From the NCBI RefSeq assembly GCF_000293785.1, contig NZ_AKZI01000029.1, forward strand, positions 1-38,896: a DNA stretch of 38,896 bases, written 5' to 3'. The notes beneath the pieces were generated by a model, which did not search any database, had not been told where the DNA came from, and worked only from the letters and a program-made list of their open reading frames with translations. Each line of letters opens with the position of its first letter. The stretch's first letter is position 1. The position numbers and the translations under genes are program-made. The DNA is from Rhodovulum sp. PH10 (lineage in GTDB: Bacteria; Pseudomonadota; Alphaproteobacteria; Rhizobiales; Xanthobacteraceae). Below are positions 10,915 to 22,606 of this stretch, one piece after another.

Positions 10915-11456
10915 GGCAGCTTCTCCCGCGCGTTCGGCAGATCGGCGACCTGCGCGTTTCGCGACATCTGCAGGGCGCGGACATAGGCGACGATCGCCCA
11001 GCGGTCGCGCGGCGGCACACGCGCCGCATAGGAATACATCACGCCGTATCCGTTGGTGATCACGTCGAAGACATGGCGGGCGGGCGCCGCCCGCAGCCGC
11101 TTGGTGTGATAGGACGGTGGCTTCGGAAAGCCGCGCTGGACGATCATGCCGTCGCCGTCGCCGCCGAGCCCGTGGCATGGCGCGCAATAGATGGCGTAGC
11201 GCTCCTGCCCGCGGGCGAGCAGGGCGGCGTCGACCGGCGGCGGCGTCTCGATGGCGGCGGTGCGGTCGCGGTCGCTCTGCGCGACCGTGCCGTCCGGCAG
11301 CTGCCGCGCCTCGCTGTGGTCGCGCCACAGCGCCGCCTTCTCGAAGGTCCGGTAGCGCTTCTGATCGACCATGGATCCCGAGCAGCCGGCGAGCAGCAGC
11401 GTCGCGACGGCGAGGCCCACCAGGGGCGGGGTCGTGCGGAGGCGGGTGCGTCTCAT
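10911..11456 (-). CDS. actE: Alternative complex III subunit ActE, lipoprotein cytochrome c
   Basis: This 181-residue monohaem cytochrome c is exported as a lipoprotein: the signal ends LLLAGC, with Cys25 as the lipidated residue. The haem site is CAPCH (91-95) and the probable distal ligand is the Met in GVMYSY. The family member ActE receives electrons within alternative complex III and can hand them to the caa3 oxidase. GFPKPPSYH after the haem site is typical of this subunit. Overlaps: ATGA with actD upstream and GTGA with actF downstream. Confidence 0.93.
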   Translation of the reverse strand: MRRTRLRTTPPLVGLAVATLLLAGCSGSMVDQKRYRTFEKAALWRDHSEARQLPDGTVAQSDRDRTAAIETPPPVDAALLARGQERYAIYCAPCHGLGGDGDGMIVQRGFPKPPSYHTKRLRAAPARHVFDVITNGYGVMYSYAARVPPRDRWAIVAYVRALQMSRNAQVADLPNAREKLP

Positions 11457-11986
11457 TGCCGGCGCACCTCCGTGACGACCCGCGCGCCGGCGTCCTCCAG
11501 CACGTGGCGCAGCGCGGTGCCGTCCTGGTCGGACGCCGCCGCCTCGGCGAGCAGGAAGAAGCGGTCCTGGGTCGCCCGCTCGAAGCCCGGTACGGCGAAC
11601 AGCGGATCGTGCAGGCGGGGCAGGCCGCAGCTCCAGAACAGGGCGACGAGCCCCGCGAGCGCGGCGGTGAACATGCCGATCTCGAACGGCACCAGCAGGA
11701 AGACCGGCCAGGAATGCAGCGGCCGGCCGCCGGTGTTCATCGGATAGGCGATCACCGCGCTGTACCACTGCAGCAGATAGGCGGCGATCGCCACCGCGAG
11801 GCCGACCATCAGCATCACGAGCCGGAGCGGCGCGCGCGACGGGCCGATCTCCTCGGCGAGCCCCTCGACCGGATAGGGCGTGAAGGCATCGACCACGCGA
11901 TGCCCGGCGCGGCGCACGGTGGGGACGGCGCGGCGCAGCGCCTCGGGCGTGGTGAACTCGGCGAGCATTTTTCCTTGCCCGATCAT
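11453..11986 (-). CDS. actD: Alternative complex III subunit ActD (DUF3341)
   Basis: The 177-residue protein fits DUF3341/ActD. A cytoplasmic N-terminal part (LAEFTTPEALRRAVPTVRRAG; VDAFTPYPVEGL) is followed by two membrane helices (about 57-75 and 95-117) separated by YPMNTGGRPLHSWPVF, which is strongly characteristic. A C-terminal cytoplasmic part follows (HDPLFAVPGFERATQDRFFL). It has no cofactor and brackets the membrane core of the complex. ATGA overlaps on both sides. Confidence 0.93.
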   Translation of the reverse strand: MIGQGKMLAEFTTPEALRRAVPTVRRAGHRVVDAFTPYPVEGLAEEIGPSRAPLRLVMLMVGLAVAIAAYLLQWYSAVIAYPMNTGGRPLHSWPVFLLVPFEIGMFTAALAGLVALFWSCGLPRLHDPLFAVPGFERATQDRFFLLAEAAASDQDGTALRHVLEDAGARVVTEVRRQ

Positions 11987-13334
11987 GTCGCGCCCTCCCG
12001 GTGGGCGAGGCGCCTCACCTCGTACATCGACACCGCCGGCACGATCCGCATCAGGATCAGATAGAGAAACACGAACAGCCCGAGCGGCCCGACCAGAAAG
12101 ATCCAGTCCCACAGGGTCGGCTGAAACACCCGCCACATCGGCACCGCGTGGCCGTGCGACAGCGTGTTCCACACGATCAGGATGCGCTCGATCCACATGC
12201 CGACCAGGATCACGGCGGCGATCGCCGCCACCGCCGGCACGCTGCGGCGCACGCGGCGCAGCCACAGCGCCTGCGGGATCAGCGCGTTGCAGAGAAGCTG
12301 CGCCCAGTAGACGGGGGCGTAGTCGCCGGTGAACATGTAGGCGACCAGCGCGCGGTCGGCCGCCTCGCCGCCGTACCACGCCATGAACCACTCGTTCGCA
12401 TAGGAGTAGGTCATCACGAACGAGCTCGCGAGAATGATTTTCGCCATCGCGTCGAAATGGTCGAGCGTGATCATCGCCTCGAGGTGCAGCGCCCAGCGCA
12501 TCACCACGGTGACCAGCAGCACCATCGCGAAACCGGAGAAGATCGCGCCGACCACGAAATAGGGCGGATAGATGCTCTCCTGCCAGCCGGGCATCAGGCT
12601 CGCCGCGAAGTCGAGGCCGACGATCGAGTGGACCGAGACGACCAAGGGCGTCGCCATCGCCGCCAGCGTGACGTGGAGCGTGCGCTGCAGCCGCCAGTGC
12701 CTTGCCGAGCCGCGCCAGCCGAAGGCGAGGAAGCCGTAGAACACCTGGCTCGCGCGGCGCGTGGCGCGATCGCGCATGGTGGCGAGGTCGGGCAGCAGGC
12801 CGACATAGAGAAACAGGATCGAGAACAGGAGATAGCTGAAAATCGCCCAGAAATCCCACACCAGGGCGCTGCGCCACTGCGGCCACAGCGCCATCGTGTT
12901 GGGGTAGGGCGCGAGCCAGTAGAAATATTGCGGGCGGCCGAGATGGAGGATCGGGAAGACGCCGGAGATCGCCACCGCCAGCACCGTCATGGTCTCGGCG
13001 AAGCGGTTGATGGAGCTGCGCCACTCCTGGCGCGTCAGCACCAGGATCGAGGAGATCAGCGTGCCGCCGCTGCCGATCGCCACCCACCAGACGTAATTGG
13101 CGATCGCATAGCCCCATACGACGGTGGTGTTGATGCCGTAGATGCCGATCCCGCCGACGAACAGATAGAGGATCGCCCCGGCGGTCAGCGCGAAGAACAG
13201 GAAGCTGACGCCGAGCGCGATCCACCAGCGCTTGCCGGGCCTGTGCATCAGCAACGGGTCGACCACCGTCGCGGTCACCTCGGCGTCGGGCAGGCGCGGG
13301 GCGGCGAGCCAGCGGTGCGGCAGCGCGGTGTCCG

Positions 13335-13338
<4 letters not shown>
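11983..13338 (-). CDS. actC: Alternative complex III subunit ActC (NrfD/PsrC-like)
   Basis: This is a 451-residue polytopic membrane protein of the NrfD/PsrC family with about ten helices. The conserved N-terminal DPLLMHRPGKRWWIAL, the VWGYAIANYVWWVAIGSGGT helix, SRP-like VFPILHLGRPQYFYWL, and VHSIVGLDFA are all present. It forms the quinol site and membrane core next to ActB. The start is GTG at 13338, overlapping the actB stop by GTGA. The frame stays open far upstream inside actB, but that extension is an antiphase shadow. Downstream it overlaps actD by ATGA. Confidence 0.94.
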
Positions 13339-16189
<2,851 letters not shown>

Positions 16190-16193
<4 letters not shown>

Positions 16194-16843
16194 CGATGAC
16201 ATGTGGAGCAGTCCGTCAGGTGCCGCAGGCGGATGTGATACCGGACGGCGAGCCGCGCGCCCTGCTCGTCCTGGTCCTTCGGCGGCGTCCAGCCGAGATC
16301 GAAGATCGCGTTCTTCGGACGCAACGCCTTGGTCGGGTCGCGGTGGCAGTCGATGCACCACGCCATGGTGAGCGGTGCCGCCTGGCGGGTCAGCGGCATG
16401 CGGTCGATCCGGCCGTGGCAGGTGGTGCAGCCGACCCCGTTGTTCACGTGCGAGGAGTGGTCGAAATAGACGTAGCCCGGCAGATCGTAGACGCGCGTCC
16501 AGCGCAGCGGCTCGTCGCGCGCGAGGCTTTCGCGCACCGGCGCCAGCATCGCGGCGTTGGTCCAGATCTGCGAGTGACAGGTCATGCAGGTCTCGGTCGG
16601 CGGCATGCCGGCGAAACGCGATTTCTCCACCGAAGTGTGGCAGTAACGGCAGTCGAGCCCGAGCCCGCCGACATGGTGCGCATGGCTGAACGGCACCGGC
16701 TGGCGCGGGGTTCGGGCGTCCCCGGTCGTGTAGGAGGCGCGATGGAAGGCGTAGGCGAAGCCGACGCCGGCGAGCGGCGTCAACGCACCGAGCACGAGCA
16801 GCACCCGTGCGGTGGTGTCTGCTCCTTTACGGAAGATCTGCAT
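16190..16843 (-). CDS. actA: Alternative complex III subunit ActA, pentahaem cytochrome c
   Basis: The 217-residue product has an uncleaved N-terminal helix (about 13-33) and five CxxCH haem sites: CRYCH (65-69), CMTCH (86-90), CTTCH (139-143), CIDCH (163-167) and CSTCH (212-216). Five haems and the spacing, with QPVPFSHAHHVGGLGLDC before the first, identify ActA. It is the periplasmic electron wire of alternative complex III. It is the first act gene, 195 bases after the upstream ThDP enzyme gene; the next gene starts inside its stop codon (ATGA). The last haem motif is one residue from the C-terminus. Confidence 0.96.
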
Positions 16844-16970
16844 TCAAGGTGCTTCTCCGAACGACCACGCTTCGGCAGGGCCGCAGCCATGCGACCCGAA
16901 AAATCTCGTCTCGAGCGCTGCTTTCGATCGTGCGCGGCGCGACGCGGACTGCTCCCCGCGCGCATCGACC

Positions 16971-16996
16971 CGAGCCCCGGATCCGAGCCCCGGATC
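16971..16996. repeat. Perfect 13-bp tandem duplication upstream of actA
   Basis: Two identical 13-base units (cgagccccggatc) sit head to tail, each carrying a GGATCC-type palindrome, about 130 bases upstream of the actA start and 43 bases past the upstream gene's stop. It could be an operator, a processing site or simple slippage. Confidence 0.6.
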
Positions 16997-17038
16997 CGGG
17001 CCGACACCCTTCGGCGCCGGCCCGGACGAGGCCGCGCG

Positions 17039-18832
17039 TCACTTCTTCTCGCCGGACGGCAGCACCGACGAGAGAACCTGGCGTGCGGTGTCGGCCACCA
17101 TGTGCACCTGATCGGGGTCGACCTTGAGCAGCGTCGAGGTGAAGTTCTTCGCCTGCTTCAGCGTCACGTGCGGCGGCAGCGGCGGCACCTCGGGATCGGT
17201 CTTCACGTCGAGCACCACCGGCATGCCGGCGCCGAGCGCCTCGTCCCAGGCGGAGCCGAGCCGTGCCGGGTCGTCGACGAAGATGCCCTTCAGCCCGATG
17301 TCCCGCGCGAAGCGGTGATACGGCACGTTCGGAATCTTCTGCGAGGCGTCGAACCGCGGGTCGCCCTCCTGGATGCGCTGCTCCCAGGTGACCTGATTGA
17401 GATCCTCGTTGTTGAACACGCACACCACGAGCTGCGGGTTGGCCCAGCGCTTCCAGTATTTGGCGATCGTGATCAGCTCCGCCATGTTGTTCATCTGCAT
17501 GGCGCCGTCGCCGACCAGCGCCACCACCGGCCGGTCCGGATGCGCGAATTTCGCGGCGATCGCGTAGGGCACCGCGGCGCCCATCGAGGCGAGGCCGCCC
17601 GACAGCGAGCACATCATGCCGCGCCGGATCTTCAGGTCACGCGCGTACCAGTTGGCGCACGAGCCGGAGTCCGACGTGATGATCGCCCGGTCGGGCAGGC
17701 GCGGCGACAGCTCCCACGCGACCCGCTGCGGATTGATCGGGTGAGCCTCGACCATCGCCCGATTCTCCAGCGTCTCCCACCAGGAGGCGACGTTCTTCTC
17801 GATGCGGTCGCGCCAGCGCCGGTCGGTCTTCTGCTTCAGGAGCGGCAGCAGCGCGGTCAAGGTCTCGGCGGCGTCGCCCGAAAGCTCCACCTCCATCGGG
17901 TAACGCAGGCCCAGCATGCCGGGATCGATGTCGATCTGCACGCCGCGCGCCTGGCCCTCCTTCGGCAAAAACTCCGAGTAGGGGAAGCCCGAGCCGATCA
18001 TCAGAAAAGTGTCGCACTCGGTCATCAGGTCCCACGACGGCTCGGTGCCGAGCAGGCCGATCGAGCCGGTCACCCACGGCAGATCGTCCGGCAGCACGGC
18101 CTTGCCGAGCAGCGCCTTGGCGGCGCCGGCATTCAGCCGGTCGGCCACCGCGATCACCTCGTCGGTCGCCCGCAGCGCGCCGGCGCCAACCAAAATCGCG
18201 ACCTTCTCGCCGGCGTTCAGCACGTCGGCGGCGCGCCGCAGATCGGCCTCGTAGGGCACCACCTTCGGTCGCGAGTAGCCGACCGAGGAGTGCACCGTGC
18301 CGTGCGCGCGGGCGGGCTCGGAATAGGGCACGTCCTGCAGGTCGTTCGGAAACACCAGCGCGGTGACCGCCCGGTCGCCCTGCGCGATGCGCATCGCCCG
18401 GTCGATCAGATGGCGGGTCTGCTGCGGCACCGCCGCCTGATGGACGAACGCCGAGGCGACGTCCTTGAAGGTGTTCTGCAGGTCGAGTTCCTGCTGATAA
18501 TGTCCGCCGACCGCGGCGCGCGCCTGCTGGCCGGCGATCGCCAGCACCGGCATGTGATCCATCTTGGCGTCGTACAGGCCGGTGATCAGATGGGTGGCGC
18601 CGGGACCCGAGGTGGCGAGGCACACGCCGACCCGGCCGGTGAACTTGGCATAGGCGGAGGCCATGAAGGCCGCCATCTCCTCGTGGCGCACCTGCACGAA
18701 CTCGAAGCGGTCGCCGGCGCGGTTCAGCGCGCCGAGCAGACCGTTGATGCCGTCGCCCGGATAGCCGAAGATCGTCTTCACGCCCCACGCGCCGAGCCGG
18801 TCCCATACGAAGTCGCCGACGGTCTTGCTCAT
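17039..18832 (-). CDS. Thiamine-diphosphate enzyme, pyruvate:quinone oxidoreductase (PoxB)-like
   Basis: The 597-residue product has the three-domain fold of the acetolactate synthase/pyruvate oxidase family. The catalytic Glu is in VRHEEMAAFMASAYAKFTG (about 51), followed by ATSGPGATHLITGLYDAK and the ThDP/Mg motif GDGAMQMNN, closing with NNEDLN. GYPGDGINGLLGAL and NYQQE-like HYQQELDLQ fit the pyruvate dehydrogenase (quinone) branch, which decarboxylates pyruvate to acetate and passes electrons via FAD to ubiquinone. The C-terminal tail is short and amphipathic, as in membrane-binding PoxB, but this is weak evidence. A decarboxylase or other 2-oxoacid substrate is possible. Its ATG overlaps the SDR stop (ATGA); actA follows 195 bases downstream. 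Confidence 0.82.
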   Translation of the reverse strand: MSKTVGDFVWDRLGAWGVKTIFGYPGDGINGLLGALNRAGDRFEFVQVRHEEMAAFMASAYAKFTGRVGVCLATSGPGATHLITGLYDAKMDHMPVLAIAGQQARAAVGGHYQQELDLQNTFKDVASAFVHQAAVPQQTRHLIDRAMRIAQGDRAVTALVFPNDLQDVPYSEPARAHGTVHSSVGYSRPKVVPYEADLRRAADVLNAGEKVAILVGAGALRATDEVIAVADRLNAGAAKALLGKAVLPDDLPWVTGSIGLLGTEPSWDLMTECDTFLMIGSGFPYSEFLPKEGQARGVQIDIDPGMLGLRYPMEVELSGDAAETLTALLPLLKQKTDRRWRDRIEKNVASWWETLENRAMVEAHPINPQRVAWELSPRLPDRAIITSDSGSCANWYARDLKIRRGMMCSLSGGLASMGAAVPYAIAAKFAHPDRPVVALVGDGAMQMNNMAELITIAKYWKRWANPQLVVCVFNNEDLNQVTWEQRIQEGDPRFDASQKIPNVPYHRFARDIGLKGIFVDDPARLGSAWDEALGAGMPVVLDVKTDPEVPPLPPHVTLKQAKNFTSTLLKVDPDQVHMVADTARQVLSSVLPSGEKK

Positions 18833-19932
18833 GAGAAGAATCCTCTTGCCGTTTTCCGGTGGGGAAGCGCGCGGGCCGGGCGCGCGGCGTGGCCGATGCG
18901 TTTCGAGAGCCCGCCGTGCCCGAGACGCGGCGGCGGTGGCTTTCCGCGGCTCGCGCGGCCGAGCACGAAGGCGCCGGCGACCACGCCGAGAAGGCCGGCC
19001 AGGGCGCCGGCTCGCACCCACAGGGGATCGATCGTGCCGAGCGCGCTGAGCCGCTCGGAACGCGCCGAGAACCGGCCGCGCGGGCCGGGGTCGCCCGGCA
19101 CCGGATCGAACAGGTTGTCGGGCGCGTTCGGGTCCTTGGTCTCGCCGGTCATCTGGCCGCTGTAGGCGGATTTCGCCAGGATGCGGTCGGCGAGGCCCGG
19201 CACCAGCATGGTGCCGACGATCGCCTTCAGCGCCGAGAAGCCGACCCACAGCTCGCGCGGCTTGGTATGGGCGGCGCGTACGATGGCGCGGGCGATCGCC
19301 TCCGGCTGGTGGATCGGCGGCACCGGCTGCACCTTGCTCGGCATGCGGTTGCGCGCCCAGTCGAACTGCGGCGTGTTGACGGCGGGAAGCTGCACCATCG
19401 TCACGTGGATGCGGCTGCCCTCGTGGGCGAGCTCGCTGCGCAAGGCGTCGGTGAAGCCGCGCACGGCGAATTTCGCCCCGCAATAGGCGGCCTGCAGCGG
19501 GATCGCGCGATAGCTCAACGCCGATCCCACCTGGACGATGGTGCCGCGATTGCGCGGCCGCATGCGGGCGAGCGCCGCCATGGTGCCGTGCACCTGGCCG
19601 AGATAGGTCACCTCGGTGACGCGGCGGAACTCCTCGGGGCTGATCTGGTGGATCGGCGCGAAGACGGTCGTCATCGCGTCGTTGACCCACACGTCGATCG
19701 GTCCGAGCTCGCGCTCGATGCGCTCGGCGGCGGCCTCGACCGCTTTTGCGTCGGCGACGTCGACCGACAGCGCCAACGCCTCGCCGCCGTGCTTGCGGAC
19801 ATCGCGGGCGACGGCGTCGAGCCGCTCCTTGCCGCGGGAGAGCAGGGCGACATTGTAGCCACGCCGGGCGAATTCGACCGCGGTGGCACGGCCGACACCG
19901 GCTCCGGCGCCGGTGATCACGACAGTGGCCAT
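18829..19932 (-). CDS. Short-chain dehydrogenase/reductase with C-terminal membrane helix
   Basis: The 367-residue product has a classical SDR domain: the dinucleotide motif TGAGAGVG (7-14), catalytic Ser in VGSALSYRAIP, Tyr150 and Lys154 (YCGAK). The usual NNAG is VNDAM (83-87), a mild departure. The SDR core ends near 260; the extra 100 residues include one helix (about 310-334, LWVRAGALAGLLGVVAGAFVLG) and a basic tail, so the enzyme is probably bound to the inner membrane. The substrate is unknown. The start is the ATG at 19932. It is coupled by ATGA to the ThDP enzyme gene, which suggests a shared task. Confidence 0.85.
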   Translation of the reverse strand: MATVVITGAGAGVGRATAVEFARRGYNVALLSRGKERLDAVARDVRKHGGEALALSVDVADAKAVEAAAERIERELGPIDVWVNDAMTTVFAPIHQISPEEFRRVTEVTYLGQVHGTMAALARMRPRNRGTIVQVGSALSYRAIPLQAAYCGAKFAVRGFTDALRSELAHEGSRIHVTMVQLPAVNTPQFDWARNRMPSKVQPVPPIHQPEAIARAIVRAAHTKPRELWVGFSALKAIVGTMLVPGLADRILAKSAYSGQMTGETKDPNAPDNLFDPVPGDPGPRGRFSARSERLSALGTIDPLWVRAGALAGLLGVVAGAFVLGRASRGKPPPPRLGHGGLSKRIGHAARPARALPHRKTARGFFS

Positions 19933-20276
19933 GGTTCTCCAATACGTCTTTCTTCCAGGGCGCCGCGGGCGGCGCCATCGGGTCACGGGAGCTGTGTCGG
20001 GACGCCGGCACGGCGGGATGGGCGCCGCGTCGTGCCGGACGGTTGGACAACCGCGCTCGCGCGGGATGGTTCGTGCAAATCGGCCGCGGAGGTACGTCAC
20101 CGCACCGAGACGCCGGCCGCCCGCGACCGCCGTGCGCGATGCTCGTGCACGCGCCTTCGTGCGAGACCTTCGTGCGAAACCTTCGTGTCGGTCGGGCACG
20201 CGACCGAACGAAGCGTTAGCCGGCGACCGGTAGGCTCCTTGGCGGCGGGACGAGCGAGCCGGCGGCGGGAGGGACG
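19933..20276. other. Divergent intergenic region, SDR gene (minus) and GT87 gene (plus)
   Basis: These 344 bases hold no credible gene. They must carry promoters for both outward-facing genes. The clearest structure is a cluster of 13-base direct repeats at 20154-20191 (separate entry). A GGAGGG run just before 20277 is a good ribosome binding site for the GT87 gene. Confidence 0.6.
20154..20191. repeat. 13-bp direct repeats, about 2.7 copies
   Basis: The units ccttcgtgcgaga (20154-20166), ccttcgtgcgaaa (20167-20179) and ccttcgtgtcgg (20180-20191) run head to tail in the divergent intergenic region, some 85-120 bases before the GT87 start. Thirteen bases is a little over one helical turn, so a binding array is possible; slippage is the alternative. 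Confidence 0.6.
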
Positions 20277-21563
20277 ATGGCGGGATCGTTGTTTTCGGAG
20301 GCCTTGCGCACGGGGGACTGGCTGTCGTGCGAGCGCATCCGGCGGATCGCTGCGATCGTGCTCGCGGTGTCGGCGGTCGCGGTGATCGCGGTCGCGGTGT
20401 TCTCGGACGGCTGGACCGACTGGCAGGGCCGCCCGCTCGGCACCGACTTCTCGTGCTTCTATACCGCCGGCCTTCTGGTGCTGCAGGGCCGCGCCGCCGA
20501 GGTGTTCGATCCCGCGGTGCTCGGCCCGCTCCAGCTCGCCACCTTCGGTCCGGCGACGCCGTTCTATGGCTGGCTCTATCCGCCGTTCTTCCTGGTGGTG
20601 GCGGCGGCGTTGGCGCTGATGCCTTATCCGGTCGCGCTGGCGTCGTGGCTTATGGTGACGCTCGCGCTCTATCTCTGGTCGGTCCGGGCGATCGTTTCGG
20701 CCGCTTCTCGGATGTGCGGAGAGAAGCCGGCGCCCGACCGGCTGTGGCTTCTGCTCGCGCTCGCCTTTCCCGCGGTGCTGGTGAATATCGGCCACGGCCA
20801 GAACGGCTTTCTCACGGCCGCATTGTTCGGTGGCGCGCTCGTGCGGCTCGACCGCCGGCCGCTCCTCGCCGGCGTGCTGCTCGGCCTGCTCGTCTACAAG
20901 CCGCAGTTCGGCCCGCTGATCCCGCTGGTGCTGATCGCCACCGGACGCTGGCGCGCCTTCGCCGCCGCCGCGGTGACCGTGGTGGTGCTGGTCGGGCTGA
21001 CGGTCGCGGCGTTCGGGCCGGCGATCTGGCAAATCTATCTCGCCTCGGCCGAGACGATGCGCGTGCTGGTGCTGGAGCAGGGCGCGGCCGGCTGGCACAA
21101 GCTGCACGGCGTGTTTGCCTGGACGCGGATGTGGGGGGGCTCGGTCGCGCTCGCCTACACGGTGCTGGCGGTGGTGGCGCTGACGACGATGGTGCTCGTC
21201 GTGGCGATCTGGCGGCGGCCGGCGCGCTTTTCGGTGCAGGCGGCGGCGCTGATCGTCGGCGCACTGCTGGTCTCGCCGCATTGCCACGACTACGACCTGA
21301 TGCTGCTCGCTCCCGCGCTCGCCTTCCTGATCATGGACGGCCTCCGCCACGGCTTTGCCCCCTGGGAGAAGACGCTCTTGGCGCTCGTCTGGCTGGTGCC
21401 GCTGGTCGGCCGCTCGGTCGCCGAGACGACGCACGTGCCGCTCGGCACGCTTGCGATCCTGGCGCTCTTTTGGGTGGTGCTGCGGCGAAGCGGGGTCGTC
21501 GTCGGCCGTGGTGGCCACGAGCGGACCGCGGCGTCGGCAGAACGTATTCTCAAAATCGGATAA
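20277..21563 (+). CDS. GT87-family membrane glycosyltransferase (DUF2029)
   Basis: The 428-residue protein has about ten to eleven membrane helices and the GT-C fold pattern of GT87. Near the start, GTDFSCFYTAGLLVLQG (Asp57 the likely catalytic residue) is followed by VFDPAVLGPLQ and FYGWLYPPFFL; then comes the GQNGFL motif and LLVYKPQFGPLIPL, and near the end SPHCHDYDLMLL. These are the standard GT87 landmarks. Family members use polyprenyl-phosphate sugars to glycosylate lipids or glycans on the periplasmic face; the sugar and acceptor here are unknown. The polyprenyl-phospho-arabinose-type genes some 6 kb downstream could supply a donor, but that link is only a guess. ATG with GGAGGG six bases or so upstream. 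Confidence 0.88.
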   Translation: MAGSLFSEALRTGDWLSCERIRRIAAIVLAVSAVAVIAVAVFSDGWTDWQGRPLGTDFSCFYTAGLLVLQGRAAEVFDPAVLGPLQLATFGPATPFYGWLYPPFFLVVAAALALMPYPVALASWLMVTLALYLWSVRAIVSAASRMCGEKPAPDRLWLLLALAFPAVLVNIGHGQNGFLTAALFGGALVRLDRRPLLAGVLLGLLVYKPQFGPLIPLVLIATGRWRAFAAAAVTVVVLVGLTVAAFGPAIWQIYLASAETMRVLVLEQGAAGWHKLHGVFAWTRMWGGSVALAYTVLAVVALTTMVLVVAIWRRPARFSVQAAALIVGALLVSPHCHDYDLMLLAPALAFLIMDGLRHGFAPWEKTLLALVWLVPLVGRSVAETTHVPLGTLAILALFWVVLRRSGVVVGRGGHERTAASAERILKIG

Positions 21564-21791
21564 TTTCGCTGGCTGGTGAGACATCGGTCGTATCGGCGAC
21601 GTGCCGGACGGCCGCAAATCCCGGTCGACCTGCCGAGAAGCCCTCGAAACTTTGTGCTGTCCCAATTGCGGACGCATTTCGAGCGTGCAATGCTGATGCA
21701 CGTCCGAAATCGTTCATTGCATTGCAAAAAACATTGCGGTGCCACTCTGTGGCATCTGCATCACAGGGATGGAATACGCTCGAGGACGCGG

Positions 21792-22424
21792 ATGTACACA
21801 CTCTATTCGATGCAGAGATCGGGGAATTGTTACAAGGTGCGGCTCGCGCTGGCGCAGCTGCGCATTCCGTATCGGCTGGTCGAGATCGACATCCTGAAGG
21901 GCGAGAACGGCACGCCGGAATTCCGCGCGAAAAACCCCAGCGGCCGGGTGCCGCTGCTCGAGGTGGCGGCGGGGCGCTACCTGCCCGAGTCGAACGCGAT
22001 CCTGTGGTACATCGCCGGTGGCACGCCGCTCGCGCCGGACGACCGCTTCGAGCGGGCCGAGGCGCTGCGCTGGATGTTCTTCGAGCAGAACAGCATGGAG
22101 CCGAGCATCGGCGCCGCCTATTTCTGGCTCACGCTGGTGCGCGGCGGGCGCGACCTGAAGATGCACGCGATCGAGGGCTGGACCGAATCGGGCTACGGCG
22201 CGCTCGGCGTGATGGAGGAGCACCTCGAGACGAACCGCTTCTTCGCCGCCGACCGCTACACCATCGCCGACATCGCGCTCTATGCCTACACCCACATCGC
22301 CGAGCAGGCGGGCTTCGATCTGTCCGGCTTCCCGTCGATCCGCACCTGGCTGCGGCGGGTCGCGGCGCAGCCGCGCCACGTGACGATGGAGTGGTCGCCG
22401 ACGCTTTTGGAGGCGGCGGGGTAG
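21792..22424 (+). CDS. Glutathione S-transferase family protein
   Basis: The 210-residue product has a thioredoxin-fold N-terminal domain (MYTLYSMQRSGNCYKVRLAL; NPSGRVPLLEV with the cis-proline; LPESNAILWYIA with the Glu-Ser glutathione contact). A helical C-terminal domain follows (TIADIALYAYTHIAEQAGFDL, the N-capping box region). The first domain's Ser10 or nearby residues would be catalytic. Length is normal. The substrate is unknown. The start is the ATG at 21792, where the conserved fold begins; an open frame extends upstream but is not protein-like. A palindromic repeat follows the stop. Confidence 0.9.
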   Translation: MYTLYSMQRSGNCYKVRLALAQLRIPYRLVEIDILKGENGTPEFRAKNPSGRVPLLEVAAGRYLPESNAILWYIAGGTPLAPDDRFERAEALRWMFFEQNSMEPSIGAAYFWLTLVRGGRDLKMHAIEGWTESGYGALGVMEEHLETNRFFAADRYTIADIALYAYTHIAEQAGFDLSGFPSIRTWLRRVAAQPRHVTMEWSPTLLEAAG

Positions 22425-22440
22425 GCGGATCATCCGGTTT

Positions 22441-22520
22441 CCGCTCGTCCCCGCGAAAGCGGGGACCCAGGAGAGACGAGGAAAGCAGTTCTGGATTCCC
22501 GCTTTCGCGGGAACGAGCGG
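22441..22520. repeat. REP-like palindromic element, probable bidirectional terminator
   Basis: An 80-base element has perfect 8-bp outer arms (22441-22448 with 22513-22520) and two inner hairpins: gtccccgc/gcggggac around GAAA (22447-22466) and ttcccgc/gcgggaa around TTTC (22496-22513). It lies between two convergent genes (GST and TonB receptor). I recognise the core wording from dispersed intergenic palindromes of Alphaproteobacteria; copy number here cannot be seen. Confidence 0.85.
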
Positions 22521-22606
22521 AGAGTGGGGCGTTCGTCGGATCGATCGTCACGGCGCCGGGATGTGCGGGCCGTTTCCGTGCATCGGCTCGTCCGATCTCC
22601 TGGAAC

